Origin: Candidatus Gastranaerophilales bacterium
GTDB taxonomy: Bacteria; Cyanobacteriota; Vampirovibrionia; Gastranaerophilales; Gastranaerophilaceae
Length of the DNA: 64,000 nt
NCBI GenBank assembly: GCA_017560095.1
Contig: JAFYOU010000002.1
Location: forward strand, 62,001 to 126,000
Direction: 5' to 3'
Shown: positions 37,696 through 47,191 of the stretch, piece by piece
Numbering within the stretch: the first letter of the stretch is position 1
Layout of the letters: each line of letters starts with the position of its first letter
Program-made: the position numbers and the translations under genes
Notes under the pieces: model-generated
What the model saw: the letters and a program-made list of their open reading frames with translations, nothing else
The model's database searches: none
Told to the model about the DNA's origin: nothing

Positions 37696-38289
37696 ATGAC
37701 TTCTTCAGTTCATAACCAAGTTATACAAATGCAAAATGCAACAGCACAAAATCAAGCAAAACAAGCTTCAGCTAAAGATTCTGGCTCTAACATTAATTCA
37801 AAAGATTTCTTGTTTCTTTTAACCCAACAGCTTCAATATCAAGATCCCATGAATCCAATGGATAATTCACAAATGCTTGCTCAAGAAGCCCAATTTGCAA
37901 CATTAGAGCAAATGGAAGCGCTAACAAGTAGCTTTTCTCAATTTTCAAGCATGTATCAAGCGAATTCTTTACTTGGTCAAAATGTTGAAGTTACAGTTGA
38001 TGGCAAAGAAAAATCTGGCAAAGTAGATTATGTTGATTATTCTGATACATCAGGTGCTTCAATAAGTATTGGTGGAAAAATGTATCCTCTATCAGCTGTT
38101 ACTAAAGTTTACCCAGAAGATACAACTGTTCAAGAAAGCGACACAAATTTCTTTAAAGCGGCAGCGGCTTCAATTGCAAACAATTTAACAAGCATCACTA
38201 ATGCAATGTTTGGATATGAAGAAGGCACAAATCCAGAAGAAGGCACAACAACGCCTCCACAATCAGATTCAACAACAAACAATCAATAA
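37696..38289 (+). CDS. flgD: Flagellar hook-capping protein FlgD
   Basis: Scaffold cap needed for hook polymerisation. The 197 residues have the family core KDFLFLLTQQLQYQDPMNPMDN and SQMLAQEAQFATLEQM in the N-terminal half, then a short beta domain and a Thr/Ser-rich tail. AAGGAT lies 9 nt before ATG. It sits between fliK and flgE as in other flagellar operons. Confidence 0.94.
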   Translation: MTSSVHNQVIQMQNATAQNQAKQASAKDSGSNINSKDFLFLLTQQLQYQDPMNPMDNSQMLAQEAQFATLEQMEALTSSFSQFSSMYQANSLLGQNVEVTVDGKEKSGKVDYVDYSDTSGASISIGGKMYPLSAVTKVYPEDTTVQESDTNFFKAAAASIANNLTSITNAMFGYEEGTNPEEGTTTPPQSDSTTNNQ

Positions 38290-38337
38290 AAAATAAGACA
38301 ATAAATAAATGACAATAAGGAAAGGACAATTTAGTAA

Positions 38338-39798
38338 ATGACACAAGCATTATTTACGTCTATGACAGGCTTAAATGCAGGAACAGAGCAACTAACTGTT
38401 GTATCAGATAACGTTGCCAATATGAACACAACTGCATACAAAACAAGCCGTGTTGATTTTCAAGATATTTGGTATGCAACCAAAACAACAGGCACAAACT
38501 CAAGCAGAGTTTCAGGCGGAACAAACCCATACCAAATTGGCGTTGGTGTACAATGCGCTTCTATTTCAAAAGATTTTGGCGCTGCAAGCACAAATACAAC
38601 AGGCAGAGCTTCTGATATGGCAATTACTGGCAATGGCTGGTTTACTGTTCAAAATTCAGATGGAAAAGTTTTATTAACAAGAGACGGTACTTTTTCTTTA
38701 GATGAAAATGGATTTTTATGTACTGCAGATGGTTCTAAAGTCTTAGGAATGGATGAAATGGAGTCATTAACAAATTCAACAACTCCAATCAAAATGCCTA
38801 CTTCAATTAAAGTTGTAACAGAAGGTACTCCAAAAGCGAAATTTGACGCAATGAAAGTTTCTGAACTAAACTCTCTTGGAAGTTCAAATTCCGGCATTAG
38901 AGACGGCGAATTTGAAGTAGTTGTAAAAGTTAAAAATGCAGATGACACAGTAAGCACCATTAATTTAAAAGTTAATGTTGGCGATCAAGTAAATGATGGA
39001 AGCGTTGCTGCAATGGTTGCTGCAATGAATGCCTCAACAACAACTGTTACAAATGAAGATGGCTCCACAACAACTTATAACGTAAGTGATTATTTAACTG
39101 TTGCATCAGAAGATGGTGTAATTTCTTTCACTCCTAAAGATAATGTTGAATCTTTAGAATTTAAATCTATCGAAGAAAAAGATGGAGGAACAAATTTTGT
39201 TTCTATTGCAAAATTAGCCAATATGCCATTAGTTGGTGGGAAATACACAACTAATCCGCTAAATTTATCTGCAACCATAGGACAAGTTGATGATATTACT
39301 TCTGAATATACACAAAATTATGATAGTTTTTCAGTTGGCAAAGATGGTTTAGTTACCGTTACTTATGGCGATGGCTCAATTTTAACCGTTAAAGCAAACG
39401 AAGATGGTTCAACTTATTTTTCATACCAAACATCAGGTGGTGTAATTATCAATGATGATATCCAAAATTCTGGCAACGCCTCATTATATGTTGATCCTAA
39501 TGTATTGGTTAAAGCAAATATGCAACTTCAAATGGCTAAAGTTTTAAATGACGGAGGCTTAGTTGCAGAAGGTAACAACCAGTATTCTATTGGCGTTAAC
39601 TGTGGAGATGTAATCTATACTGCTGCAAATATCAATGGCGTTGGTGCAGTTGTGACAGGAGCTTTGGAAGCATCAAATGTTGACCTTGCACAACAGTTTT
39701 CAAATATGATTTTAGCTCAAAGACTTGTTCAAGCTAATTCACAAGTTTTCTCAGGCGCTAACCAATTACTAGAAACATTGGTTTACTTGGGTCAATAA
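38338..39798 (+). CDS. flgE: Flagellar hook protein FlgE
   Basis: Structural subunit of the hook, 486 residues. The N-terminus has MTQALFTSMTGLNAGTEQL and SDNVANMNTTAYKTSRVDF, and the C-terminus has NVDLAQQFSNMILAQRLVQA and SQVFSGANQLLETLV, the paired D0 helices typical of rod/hook proteins. The variable middle is beta-rich. GGAAAGGA lies upstream of ATG. It is the last gene of the operon and is followed by a terminator. Confidence 0.94.
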   Translation: MTQALFTSMTGLNAGTEQLTVVSDNVANMNTTAYKTSRVDFQDIWYATKTTGTNSSRVSGGTNPYQIGVGVQCASISKDFGAASTNTTGRASDMAITGNGWFTVQNSDGKVLLTRDGTFSLDENGFLCTADGSKVLGMDEMESLTNSTTPIKMPTSIKVVTEGTPKAKFDAMKVSELNSLGSSNSGIRDGEFEVVVKVKNADDTVSTINLKVNVGDQVNDGSVAAMVAAMNASTTTVTNEDGSTTTYNVSDYLTVASEDGVISFTPKDNVESLEFKSIEEKDGGTNFVSIAKLANMPLVGGKYTTNPLNLSATIGQVDDITSEYTQNYDSFSVGKDGLVTVTYGDGSILTVKANEDGSTYFSYQTSGGVIINDDIQNSGNASLYVDPNVLVKANMQLQMAKVLNDGGLVAEGNNQYSIGVNCGDVIYTAANINGVGAVVTGALEASNVDLAQQFSNMILAQRLVQANSQVFSGANQLLETLVYLGQ

Positions 39799-39831
39799 TT
39801 TTAAATTTCTCTTTATTGTCTTTATTAAAAA

Positions 39832-39858
39832 GGGTACTCATTTGAGTACCCGATTTTT
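39832..39858. terminator. Bidirectional terminator after flgE
   Basis: GGGTACTCA and TGAGTACCC form a 9-bp stem with a two-base loop, flanked by AAAAA and a T-run. It separates flgE from the convergent gene at 39869. Confidence 0.82.
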
Positions 39859-39868
39859 TATTATTATA

Positions 39869-41446
39869 CTATATAGTTTGTTCTGCTAAGCCATAACCAT
39901 AGGCTACTTGTAAAACTTGCATTACATCATCATAACCATATTCATTAATTACCGTTTGAATGTTTTGATTTTCTTGCAATGCTGTGAATATTTTTTTACC
40001 ATCACCCCATAAATTACCTGCAACATCTTTAAGCTTAATATTTTTTATATTTTTAAATGCACTTGCAGCTTCATCTGGTTTTAAGGTTGTTTTTAAATAT
40101 TCATATGTCTTCGTTCCTTTTACATTATTTGTTAATTTACCAAAAGATGTCTTAGATTTTGTCGCATCAAGAGCTTTCGTTGCATCATCAAGAGCTTTCG
40201 TTGCATCATCAAATGCCATTTGCTCTGCCTTTGTATAGTTGCCTTCATAACCGCCTTTTTTAACTTCTCTTGTTGCTTTATTTAAAGCTTTTTTTGCTGT
40301 ATTAAAAGCTTTTTTTGCTGTATTAAAATCTTTTTTTGCTGTATTAAAATCTTTTTTTACTGTTTTGTAATTTTGTCCAGCTTGAGCCATATCATCTAAT
40401 CTCGCTATTACATCTGCAGCATCATCAGACACCATTGTATCCCTGATTTCAAATTCTTTAATTATACGCATTTCGTCATCAGTTAACGCCCCAGTTTTAT
40501 CAATTTTATTATATTTTCTTTGTGCATTTTTATATTCTACAACTTCTTTTGCAGTTGTATAGGTTTTTGAAGTTTTTGCCCACAATGCCTTACCATTATT
40601 CTTGGTTGAAGACATTGCGTCTTTTCCAAAAGCTTTTGCAGTTTCTGTTAATTTTTTAGTACCTGTTAAGCTATCATCCACATTAGACAATGCGCTTGCA
40701 TTTTTCATTTTTCCTGTGCTTTTGATAACTTCTGCTGCTTTAGCTGCATCGGTCACATCATCCAATGCCGCTGCAACTTCATCTACATTATCTAAACCTT
40801 TTAACATTCCTGTTGTAATATCATCTCCATTTTTTAAGGCCTTTGACGCAACCTTTGCAACATCATCAATTGCCGCAGTAGATGCCCCTTTCATTGCACC
40901 AACAGAAGCTTTTGCACCAAGTGCACAACCAACAACGGTTGATGTGCCTTCACCGATATTTTCCCAAGCTGCTTTAGCTTCAGCATCCGTCGTTGCGTTT
41001 GCTTGAGCTTTAAAACCTTTAATTACCTGACTTCCGCCTGCAATAGCCCCAATTCCACATGCTACAGCACCTACTGCAGGGAATGCAATACATGCAGCCG
41101 CAATACCAACAGATAATAATGTTTTACCTAAAGAGAATTTACCTTCTTTATTTGTAAACATACCTTTAATGCCATTAATTGCGCCTTTAATAATACCTTC
41201 GCCAGCATTTAATAAAGCTGAACCAATGCCAATTTTACCATCATTTTGTCCATCAGTACATGTGTTTTTGCCCAATCCGGCATCAGAAATGCCACTTGCA
41301 TAAACTCCATTAGCAGATGCACTTGAAGATGCACTTGAAGACGAGCTTGAAGATGCAGTGGTATGTACCCTCGTTGGATTGCCATACTTTGCCTGATACC
41401 CATATAAAAAGTCATCATGGGCAATAGCATAATTTCCGTAAGTCAT
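39869..41446 (-). CDS. Ala/Lys-rich protein with glycine-rich hydrophobic segment and internal repeats, function unknown
   Basis: A 525-residue protein that I do not recognise. In order it has a short polar N-terminus, a Ser/Ala run (about 32-46), a long hydrophobic Gly/Ala stretch with small-residue motifs (about residues 100-150, LSVGIAAACIAFPAVGAVAC), and a helical Lys/Ala/Asp-rich half. The latter contains tandem DFNTAKK-type and DDATKAL-type 7-residue repeats, matched by 21-bp DNA repeats at 40160-40210 and 40290-40370. GGGGG precedes ATG. No classical signal peptide is seen. The hydrophobic core resembles membrane-inserting effectors only in general style. Confidence 0.6.
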   Translation of the reverse strand: MTYGNYAIAHDDFLYGYQAKYGNPTRVHTTASSSSSSSASSSASANGVYASGISDAGLGKNTCTDGQNDGKIGIGSALLNAGEGIIKGAINGIKGMFTNKEGKFSLGKTLLSVGIAAACIAFPAVGAVACGIGAIAGGSQVIKGFKAQANATTDAEAKAAWENIGEGTSTVVGCALGAKASVGAMKGASTAAIDDVAKVASKALKNGDDITTGMLKGLDNVDEVAAALDDVTDAAKAAEVIKSTGKMKNASALSNVDDSLTGTKKLTETAKAFGKDAMSSTKNNGKALWAKTSKTYTTAKEVVEYKNAQRKYNKIDKTGALTDDEMRIIKEFEIRDTMVSDDAADVIARLDDMAQAGQNYKTVKKDFNTAKKDFNTAKKAFNTAKKALNKATREVKKGGYEGNYTKAEQMAFDDATKALDDATKALDATKSKTSFGKLTNNVKGTKTYEYLKTTLKPDEAASAFKNIKNIKLKDVAGNLWGDGKKIFTALQENQNIQTVINEYGYDDVMQVLQVAYGYGLAEQTI

Positions 41447-41617
41447 TAAACCCCCTTGTTAAAAAATATAATCCCCTATACCCATGAAAAGTTTTTTTCT
41501 AGAAAAAAATTGCCTATTAAAAAATAAATATTAATTTTTGTAAACTTGAATTAACCAAGAAATCTAATAGCTTATTCTAGAAATTCATTTATACTCAACA
41601 TTAAAAAAGGAGATTTT

Positions 41618-41758
41618 ATGAAAGACTATTTATGTGTAATTTGCGGTTATATATATCATCCCGAGGAAAATAAAAACATATCTTTTGATGAGCTTCCATC
41701 TGATTGGGTTTGCCCAATATGCCACGCCGGAAAAGAAGAATTTAAAGAATTGGATTAA
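41618..41758 (+). CDS. Rubredoxin
   Basis: A 46-residue one-iron electron carrier, MKDYLCVICGYIYHPEEN onward. Iron ligands are CVICG and CPICH, with the usual aromatic core (Tyr4, Trp30) and LPSDWVCP. It is slightly shorter than the common 52-54 residues because the loop between the knuckles is reduced. AAAGGAG lies 5 nt before ATG. Rubredoxins serve oxygen or peroxide reduction in anaerobes; no partner gene is adjacent. Confidence 0.93.
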   Translation: MKDYLCVICGYIYHPEENKNISFDELPSDWVCPICHAGKEEFKELD

Positions 41759-41818
41759 AAATAAAAAAATCAAAAAGACTTTTAAAAAAATATTTTTTTG
41801 AGATAATATTCTTTGCTT

Positions 41819-42460
41819 ATGAATATGAAAGCTGAAATTAATCCATATAGCATTTTTAAATCATATAATATGCCCTCACAGGAAACAGTTAATGATAAGA
41901 AAAAAAGCCATTTACGCCAGATAGTTCCATATGTTGGTTCAGCTGTCGGCGTTGGGGCTGCTATTTTGGCAAATAAAAAAATGCCAAAAACAAAATATAA
42001 AACAATCAATGATGTGACTGAAATGCTTTTGATGGCAGGCGGAGCAAATATTGGAGGAGTTTTAGCTGGTTCTGTTGGAGCTGATAAAAATAGTCAAAAG
42101 AAAAAATGGAAAGAAGCAGGCTTTCAGGTTATGAATATCTCTATTCCAATGCTTATGGTGAGTGCTGCACTTGAAATTTGCAAAAATATTAAATTTTTAA
42201 ATAATGTTCCAACAAAAATTATTGCTTCAATTGCAGGCATGACATCTGGTGCAATGCTTGCAACAAAAATCACAAATGCCACTCGTAAAGAAGGTGAGCC
42301 TTATCGAAAATATACAATTAAAGATTCAATAGCCAATTTTGACGATATTGTTGCTACAATCAAAATAGGCTTTGAAAGAATTTTAGAATATATTCCTGTT
42401 GATAAAATTTTACCGTTCATTTATATATATTCTGGTGGCAGGGCTGGAAATAAAGAATAA
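41819..42460 (+). CDS. Membrane protein of unknown function
   Basis: A 213-residue protein with about four hydrophobic segments: VPYVGSAVGVGAAILA, MLLMAGGANIGGVLAGSVG, MNISIPMLMVSAALEI and IIASIAGMTSGAMLA. The ends are polar and Lys-rich. No family is recognised. ATG at 41819 is preferred over a TTG two codons earlier. TAATAT lies 9 nt upstream and there is no Shine-Dalgarno sequence, so the leader may be absent or very short. Confidence 0.55.
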   Translation: MNMKAEINPYSIFKSYNMPSQETVNDKKKSHLRQIVPYVGSAVGVGAAILANKKMPKTKYKTINDVTEMLLMAGGANIGGVLAGSVGADKNSQKKKWKEAGFQVMNISIPMLMVSAALEICKNIKFLNNVPTKIIASIAGMTSGAMLATKITNATRKEGEPYRKYTIKDSIANFDDIVATIKIGFERILEYIPVDKILPFIYIYSGGRAGNKE

Positions 42461-42536
42461 TTAATATTTCTTTATATTGAGGCAAATTTCACAATTCATT
42501 CGTTTTGTTATAATGCTAGTGTTTTGTAGGTGATAA

Positions 42537-44534
42537 ATGAATATTAACTCAATTGGTATGAAAAAATTTTCTCCGACTTTCGGAGATGCCTTGTCAACCA
42601 AGCAAGAACGAAGATATCTTCAATTGCAAAAAGAAGCAAGGCGTCTTCAAGGACATGAAGATGGCATAAGAATAGTTAAGCTATACACTCCTTCTATTCC
42701 ATCAAACGAAAAACAAGATACAGGAATTGGAAAACCATCATCTAGCGAAGCAATTAGAATGTACGAATTAGCTCAAATATATGGCGGTGCTACAGCAATT
42801 AAATTTATGCCAATGGGACAATTAACAGATAAGCAAGGTTATCAAAATGGTTATCCAGGAGCATATCAAAGAAGCGCCTTATCAATTGGTGAAGATATAA
42901 TTGATTTGTTTCAATTAGCAAGTGAAAAATATGGACATATTTTACCACAATCCGAAGCAGAACAATTTGCTCAAGAACACAACAAAACAAGCAAAAACCA
43001 AAACATTGCAGATTTTAAAACAACTTTAGGCTGGAGAAATCAAGAAGATTATCCAGTTAATAAGCCTTTAAGAATTGCATTTGATAATTTTAAAAATTGC
43101 GAAACTCCTAATCCTGAATTGCAAAAGTTAAGAACTGAATTTGAAGCATTTAAAAACCAAAAAGAACCCGTTGATTACGATGATATTTATACAAGGTTAG
43201 CACTTTTTCCATATATTAAAAGCTGGACAACAGCTAAAACAGATTTCTTTGCAGGCTTTGATTCTGACGAAAGAATCAGAGAACAAAAAATGCCAGAGTA
43301 CAATGCATTAAAAGAAAAATATAAAGATGAAATTGAATTTTTCAAATTTAAACAATTCTTAGCACATAAAGCTTTATCTGATGCAAAAAATGAAGTGAAT
43401 AAACTTGGTATGGATTTAGCAGGAGATTGCGCAATTGCTTTTTCATGGGCTGAAGAACAAGTTTTCCCTGACGCATTTTTGAAAGACAAATGGGGAAGAG
43501 CAGCAGAAATTGGCTGGGGAATTCATACTCTTAATTATTACGATTTAATTAATAAGCAAAATAGCCCGGCTCATAAATTATTTAGGGCAAAATTAGCTCA
43601 TCATTTAACACATTATGATTCTATTCGCTTCGATGTGGGTTGGGCATATATGAATCCAAGCTTTCATTTTGGCGATAACCAAATGATAAAATTTGACGCA
43701 GGAACCAAGATTACAGATTTTATCGAAAAAACAGCAAGGGAAATTAAAGGAGAAGATTTTGATCAAAGAAAACTAATGTACGAGTGCGATGCAGATGGCT
43801 CAGATTTTAATCTTTGGACAAATGGAGACAAACTTCGCAAAGTTAAAGGTCTTGCAATTTTATCAACAGAAGAAGAAAAAAACGATGATGCCAATATTGG
43901 TTGGGGAAGCTTACCATTTTTCAAATATAACATTGGCTTAGACGATGACGATTTTATAATTGGAACAAATAATCATGATAAAGAAGGTGTTTTAAGATGT
44001 GCAAAAGATAACGACAAATCTAATAAACACGTTGGAGCACTTTTAAGAACCTTTAGTCGTCGAGCGCAAGATGGACACAGTGAAGGTTGGAAATTATTTA
44101 AAGATGATGATGACCACAATGAACATATAAGAAAATATACAAGAGGAAGGTTTGCTGAAATTGATTTAGCTAAACATTCTTTTATCATGTTTACTGATTT
44201 ATTTGGAAGAATGGAAAAAATAGATTATCATGGCAATGATCCAGAACATGATTATAAAACAAGATTAGAACGCATTTACGAAGAAAATTATCATAGAGCC
44301 ATTCAAGATAATGTAGGATATAATGCTGCAGATGTTAAAACTTTTGCAATGAGGATGTTCAATGTTAGCGAAGAAGCTAGACCAGTTTATGAAGCATTAC
44401 AAAAATATAGCGCTTATTTAAAACATAAAGGCGGAATTTATACAAGAGAACAAGCCGATAATTCATCTCGTGCAAACTTAGATATTGAAAAAATGTCATT
44501 AGAAGAAATAAAAAAATTGGACTACATTTCTTAA
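42537..44534 (+). CDS. GH77-like 4-alpha-glucanotransferase
   Basis: A 665-residue amylomaltase-like enzyme that would disproportionate maltodextrins. Recognisable points are GIGKPSSSEA near residue 60, LGMDLAGDCAIAFSWAEEQ (about 293), YDSIRFDVGWAYMNP with the candidate nucleophile Asp (about 363), MYECDADGSD with the candidate acid/base Glu (about 415), and GTNNHDKEG (about 478). It is diverged from model MalQ proteins. TAGGTG lies before the ATG and TATAAT at 42509. It probably works with the GH13 enzyme at 1678 on storage glucan. Confidence 0.75.
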   Translation: MNINSIGMKKFSPTFGDALSTKQERRYLQLQKEARRLQGHEDGIRIVKLYTPSIPSNEKQDTGIGKPSSSEAIRMYELAQIYGGATAIKFMPMGQLTDKQGYQNGYPGAYQRSALSIGEDIIDLFQLASEKYGHILPQSEAEQFAQEHNKTSKNQNIADFKTTLGWRNQEDYPVNKPLRIAFDNFKNCETPNPELQKLRTEFEAFKNQKEPVDYDDIYTRLALFPYIKSWTTAKTDFFAGFDSDERIREQKMPEYNALKEKYKDEIEFFKFKQFLAHKALSDAKNEVNKLGMDLAGDCAIAFSWAEEQVFPDAFLKDKWGRAAEIGWGIHTLNYYDLINKQNSPAHKLFRAKLAHHLTHYDSIRFDVGWAYMNPSFHFGDNQMIKFDAGTKITDFIEKTAREIKGEDFDQRKLMYECDADGSDFNLWTNGDKLRKVKGLAILSTEEEKNDDANIGWGSLPFFKYNIGLDDDDFIIGTNNHDKEGVLRCAKDNDKSNKHVGALLRTFSRRAQDGHSEGWKLFKDDDDHNEHIRKYTRGRFAEIDLAKHSFIMFTDLFGRMEKIDYHGNDPEHDYKTRLERIYEENYHRAIQDNVGYNAADVKTFAMRMFNVSEEARPVYEALQKYSAYLKHKGGIYTREQADNSSRANLDIEKMSLEEIKKLDYIS

Positions 44535-44554
44535 AATGCTAAAATAAGTTCAAA

Positions 44555-44908
44555 ATGAACAAAAAAAATATAAAATCGGATGGACTAAGAATACGTTTTT
44601 CAAAAAAAATTAAACGTAGTATTTTACTTGAAATTGCAAAAGGAGAAAATCCTAAAAATGCATTTTTAAAATATGTTTTCAATTCCTTAGAAGAAATTAC
44701 AAAAGATAAAAAATATTCACACAAACTCTTATATAAATGGAAACAAGAACTATATAAAAACAAAGAAATTCTCAGTCTTTTAAACCATAATATTGATTTT
44801 GACACCATAGAAGAGGAAATTAATAGCATTGGTGATGACAAAGAAAATGACTTTATCTTAGATGAAGCAATCGAAGAATTGAAAGAAAATTTCCTAAAAA
44901 TAATATAA
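44555..44908 (+). CDS. Small basic helical protein, function unknown
   Basis: A 117-residue protein. The first 75 residues are strongly basic (IRFSKKIKRSILLEIAKGE, SHKLLYKWKQELYKNKEI) and the last 40 are acidic. The basic helices could bind nucleic acid, but no helix-turn-helix or other family is recognised. It starts 20 bp after the GH77-like gene. There is no good Shine-Dalgarno sequence; TAAAAT lies 9 nt upstream of ATG. Confidence 0.5.
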   Translation: MNKKNIKSDGLRIRFSKKIKRSILLEIAKGENPKNAFLKYVFNSLEEITKDKKYSHKLLYKWKQELYKNKEILSLLNHNIDFDTIEEEINSIGDDKENDFILDEAIEELKENFLKII

Positions 44909-45034
44909 AAGTATTATTAACACTTAATATTAACTTATTTTAAGATAATTTAAAAAATGAGTTTGACAAAAATATTTTTTTTTGGTTTTATAGTAATACA
45001 GAGTCGGTCGAGGCAAAGTAGAAGGAGTTGCAAA

Positions 45035-45634
45035 ATGCAAGAAAACGAACTACCAAAAAATATGGGTAAAAAAATAGTTGATGCACTAAAGCAACAAGAC
45101 TTTGACGCGACAGACGAATTGAACAATGAAACCAGTATAGAAGAATTTGTTGATTCAGAAGATATTTCTTTGGACTCATTAGAAGATGTTTCTGAAAATG
45201 ATGCATTCGATTTCGGAAACAATTCTAAAGAATACACTCCTGTTTTTTCAGTGAACGAAGAAGAAATTATGTCAAATCCTGAAATGAAATTATCAATTGA
45301 AAATGATGAAGACATTGAAGAATTTGAAATGCCAAACAATATTAATGTTTTAAAAAGATTAATTTCTCAACTTCCAACAGGTGTTCCAAGACAAACAGGT
45401 GCTCAAATTATTCGTCAAACAATTGAAGCGCTTGGCATCCCAATGAAAACAGTTCTTCAAGATGCACAAAGAGTTAGAGATTGCTTGAATAGTTCAATTA
45501 AAGATTGCAACTACACAATCCAAGAATATAAGAGCAATATCAGAACTCTAGAAAAACAAGCAGCAAGTTATCAAAAACAATTAAATAAATTGAATGATAT
45601 CATTGGTTTGTTTGTTTTCTCGGAAAAGAAATAA
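45035..45634 (+). CDS. Acidic protein with C-terminal coiled coil, function unknown
   Basis: A 199-residue protein whose first 100 residues are acidic and poorly structured, followed by a conserved-looking helical part (LISQLPTGVPRQTGAQIIRQ, then TIQEYKSNIRTLEKQ and a coiled coil). It is not recognised. The start at 45035 has GAAGGAG about 8 nt upstream; the longer frame from 44957 has no support. It ends 5 bp before tRNA-Glu. Confidence 0.6.
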   Translation: MQENELPKNMGKKIVDALKQQDFDATDELNNETSIEEFVDSEDISLDSLEDVSENDAFDFGNNSKEYTPVFSVNEEEIMSNPEMKLSIENDEDIEEFEMPNNINVLKRLISQLPTGVPRQTGAQIIRQTIEALGIPMKTVLQDAQRVRDCLNSSIKDCNYTIQEYKSNIRTLEKQAASYQKQLNKLNDIIGLFVFSEKK

Positions 45635-45639
45635 GTTGC

Positions 45640-45715
45640 GCCCCCATCGTCTAGAGGCCTAGGACAACACCCTTTCACGGTGTAGACAGGGATTCGAATT
45701 CCCTTGGGGGTACCA
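45640..45715 (+). tRNA. tRNA-Glu (anticodon TTC), integration target
   Basis: A complete cloverleaf: acceptor GCCCCCA with TGGGGGT, anticodon stem ACACC/GGTGT around CTTTCAC (anticodon TTC at 45674-45676), T arm with TTCGAAT, discriminator A and an encoded CCA. Its last nine bases belong to a 25-bp direct repeat that recurs at 55029. The antisense strand encodes the final codons and stop of the adjacent recombinase. Confidence 0.96.
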
Positions 45716-47189
45716 TATAAAATATAGGAGCCATTAAGGCTCCTTTTTTAATGTCAAACCAAGGGTTTGAACCAGTTCGAAAACCAGTTTCTTCATATAT
45801 TAAACCGCTTGGAAAAATTAGCTTTTGTAATTTTTGTTTTGTTTCTAAATCATTGTCTAACCATAAGTTTTCAAGATTTTCTAACGAGTTCAAAACATAA
45901 TCTAAACAAGAATTAAAATTAGCTTTTGGCGTTTTAAGTTCATTAAGTGTTATACTAATTTCATTTTCTTCTTTTTTAATTGAATCAAGTTTGGATTGAT
46001 ATATAGTATCATCAATTTTACCTTGAATGTATAAATCAACTAGTTTATCTTTTGTTGATTTTAATTCAGTTAATTTTTTACTTAAATCATTGTGATTTTT
46101 ATTGAATTCTTTACTCATAGAGCTATATTGTTCTTTTAAAGACTTTTTAACTGTTTCAATACACTCTTTATTTGGTTTTACTGTGCTTAAAAACTCTATA
46201 AACATCTTTTCAAGCGTATTCTTAGGAATTCTTACTTTTGTTTTACAGCTAGAATTATAACAATGATAGTAAGCATATTTTTTATTTTTACTACCAGTTG
46301 ATTTGCTTGCAGTTAGTGGAGTGCCACAAAACGGGCACAACACAAACTGTCTTAATGGAAATTCTGCACTATTTATTCGATTAGTTAAAGCTTGAAATCT
46401 ATTACCACCAAGCATAGATTGAACTTTTGCAAATAATTCATCTGATACTATTGCTTCAAATTTTCCTTTAACCACTTCTTTATGCAATGAAGGGCAATAC
46501 ATTTTTCCGCAATATACCAAGTTTTTAAGCATTGAATATAAACTAACAGTTGGTATTTCATAGTTATAATGCTTTTTAATGTATTTATTGATACAAGAGT
46601 GTTTATATAAGCCACTAGCATATAATTCAAAGATTTTTCTAACCATAGGCGCTTTTTCTTCATCTATTAGTAATTCACCATCTATTAATTTATAGCCCAA
46701 TGGTGCACGCCATAGCCATTTACCTTCTATTAAAGCTTGTTTCATGCCTGCTATTACACGCTCTGATTTTTGGTCATTTTCAAATTGTGAAAAAGCTTGT
46801 AACATATTTCTTGTTAGTTTACCAACTGCATCATTTTGGTTATTTTCTGTAGCTGATAGAATATCTATATCTAACTTGCCTAAAAAAGCACTTAGTGCAT
46901 AATGGTCATTCATATTTCTAGATAATCTATCTAGCTTCCATACAATAATATAATCTATATTTTTCTTGTTTTGTGCACAGTATTCCAACATATTTTTTAA
47001 CTCTGTTCTATCAACTGTTTTTGCACTTTCACCTTTTTCTACAAAAATCTTTGAAACACTACATCCTTGTTTAAGCGCAAATTCTTTACATTCTTCCTCT
47101 TGTCTTGCAAGACTAAACCCGCATTCTGCTTGTTCAACTGATGATACACGTGTATAAATTACAGCGTTTTTAATTGTTTTATTATTCAT
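45675..47189 (-). CDS. Large serine recombinase (element integrase)
   Basis: A 504-residue site-specific recombinase. The N-terminal resolvase catalytic domain has YTRVSSVEQ with the nucleophile Ser and KLDRLSRN. The recombinase DNA-binding domain follows (about 160-260), then a zinc ribbon (CPFCGTPLTASKS with a second Cys pair in HCYNSSCK), then a long coiled coil (about 350-440). AAAGGAAAG precedes ATG. The last residues, MVPPREFESLSTP, are encoded by attL and by the antisense of tRNA-Glu, and the TGA is the complement of T35-C36-A37 of the anticodon loop. The native C-terminus is therefore likely to differ in the free element. Confidence 0.95.
   Translation of the reverse strand: MNNKTIKNAVIYTRVSSVEQAECGFSLARQEEECKEFALKQGCSVSKIFVEKGESAKTVDRTELKNMLEYCAQNKKNIDYIIVWKLDRLSRNMNDHYALSAFLGKLDIDILSATENNQNDAVGKLTRNMLQAFSQFENDQKSERVIAGMKQALIEGKWLWRAPLGYKLIDGELLIDEEKAPMVRKIFELYASGLYKHSCINKYIKKHYNYEIPTVSLYSMLKNLVYCGKMYCPSLHKEVVKGKFEAIVSDELFAKVQSMLGGNRFQALTNRINSAEFPLRQFVLCPFCGTPLTASKSTGSKNKKYAYYHCYNSSCKTKVRIPKNTLEKMFIEFLSTVKPNKECIETVKKSLKEQYSSMSKEFNKNHNDLSKKLTELKSTKDKLVDLYIQGKIDDTIYQSKLDSIKKEENEISITLNELKTPKANFNSCLDYVLNSLENLENLWLDNDLETKQKLQKLIFPSGLIYEETGFRTGSNPWFDIKKGALMAPIFYMVPPREFESLSTP
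45707..45731. repeat. attL, 25-bp direct repeat
   Basis: The repeat starts GGGGTACCATATAAAA and ends TAGGAGC. Identity with the right copy stops at T versus G on the left edge comparison (45706 is G, 55028 is T) and at C versus G on the right edge (45732, 55054). Confidence 0.9.
45727..45749 (+). terminator. Terminator of tRNA-Glu supplied by the element
   Basis: GGAGCC, loop ATTAA, GGCTCC, then six T. Half of the left arm lies in the attL core and the rest in element DNA. On the minus strand it is part of the recombinase coding sequence. Confidence 0.85.
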
Positions 47190-47191
47190 AA

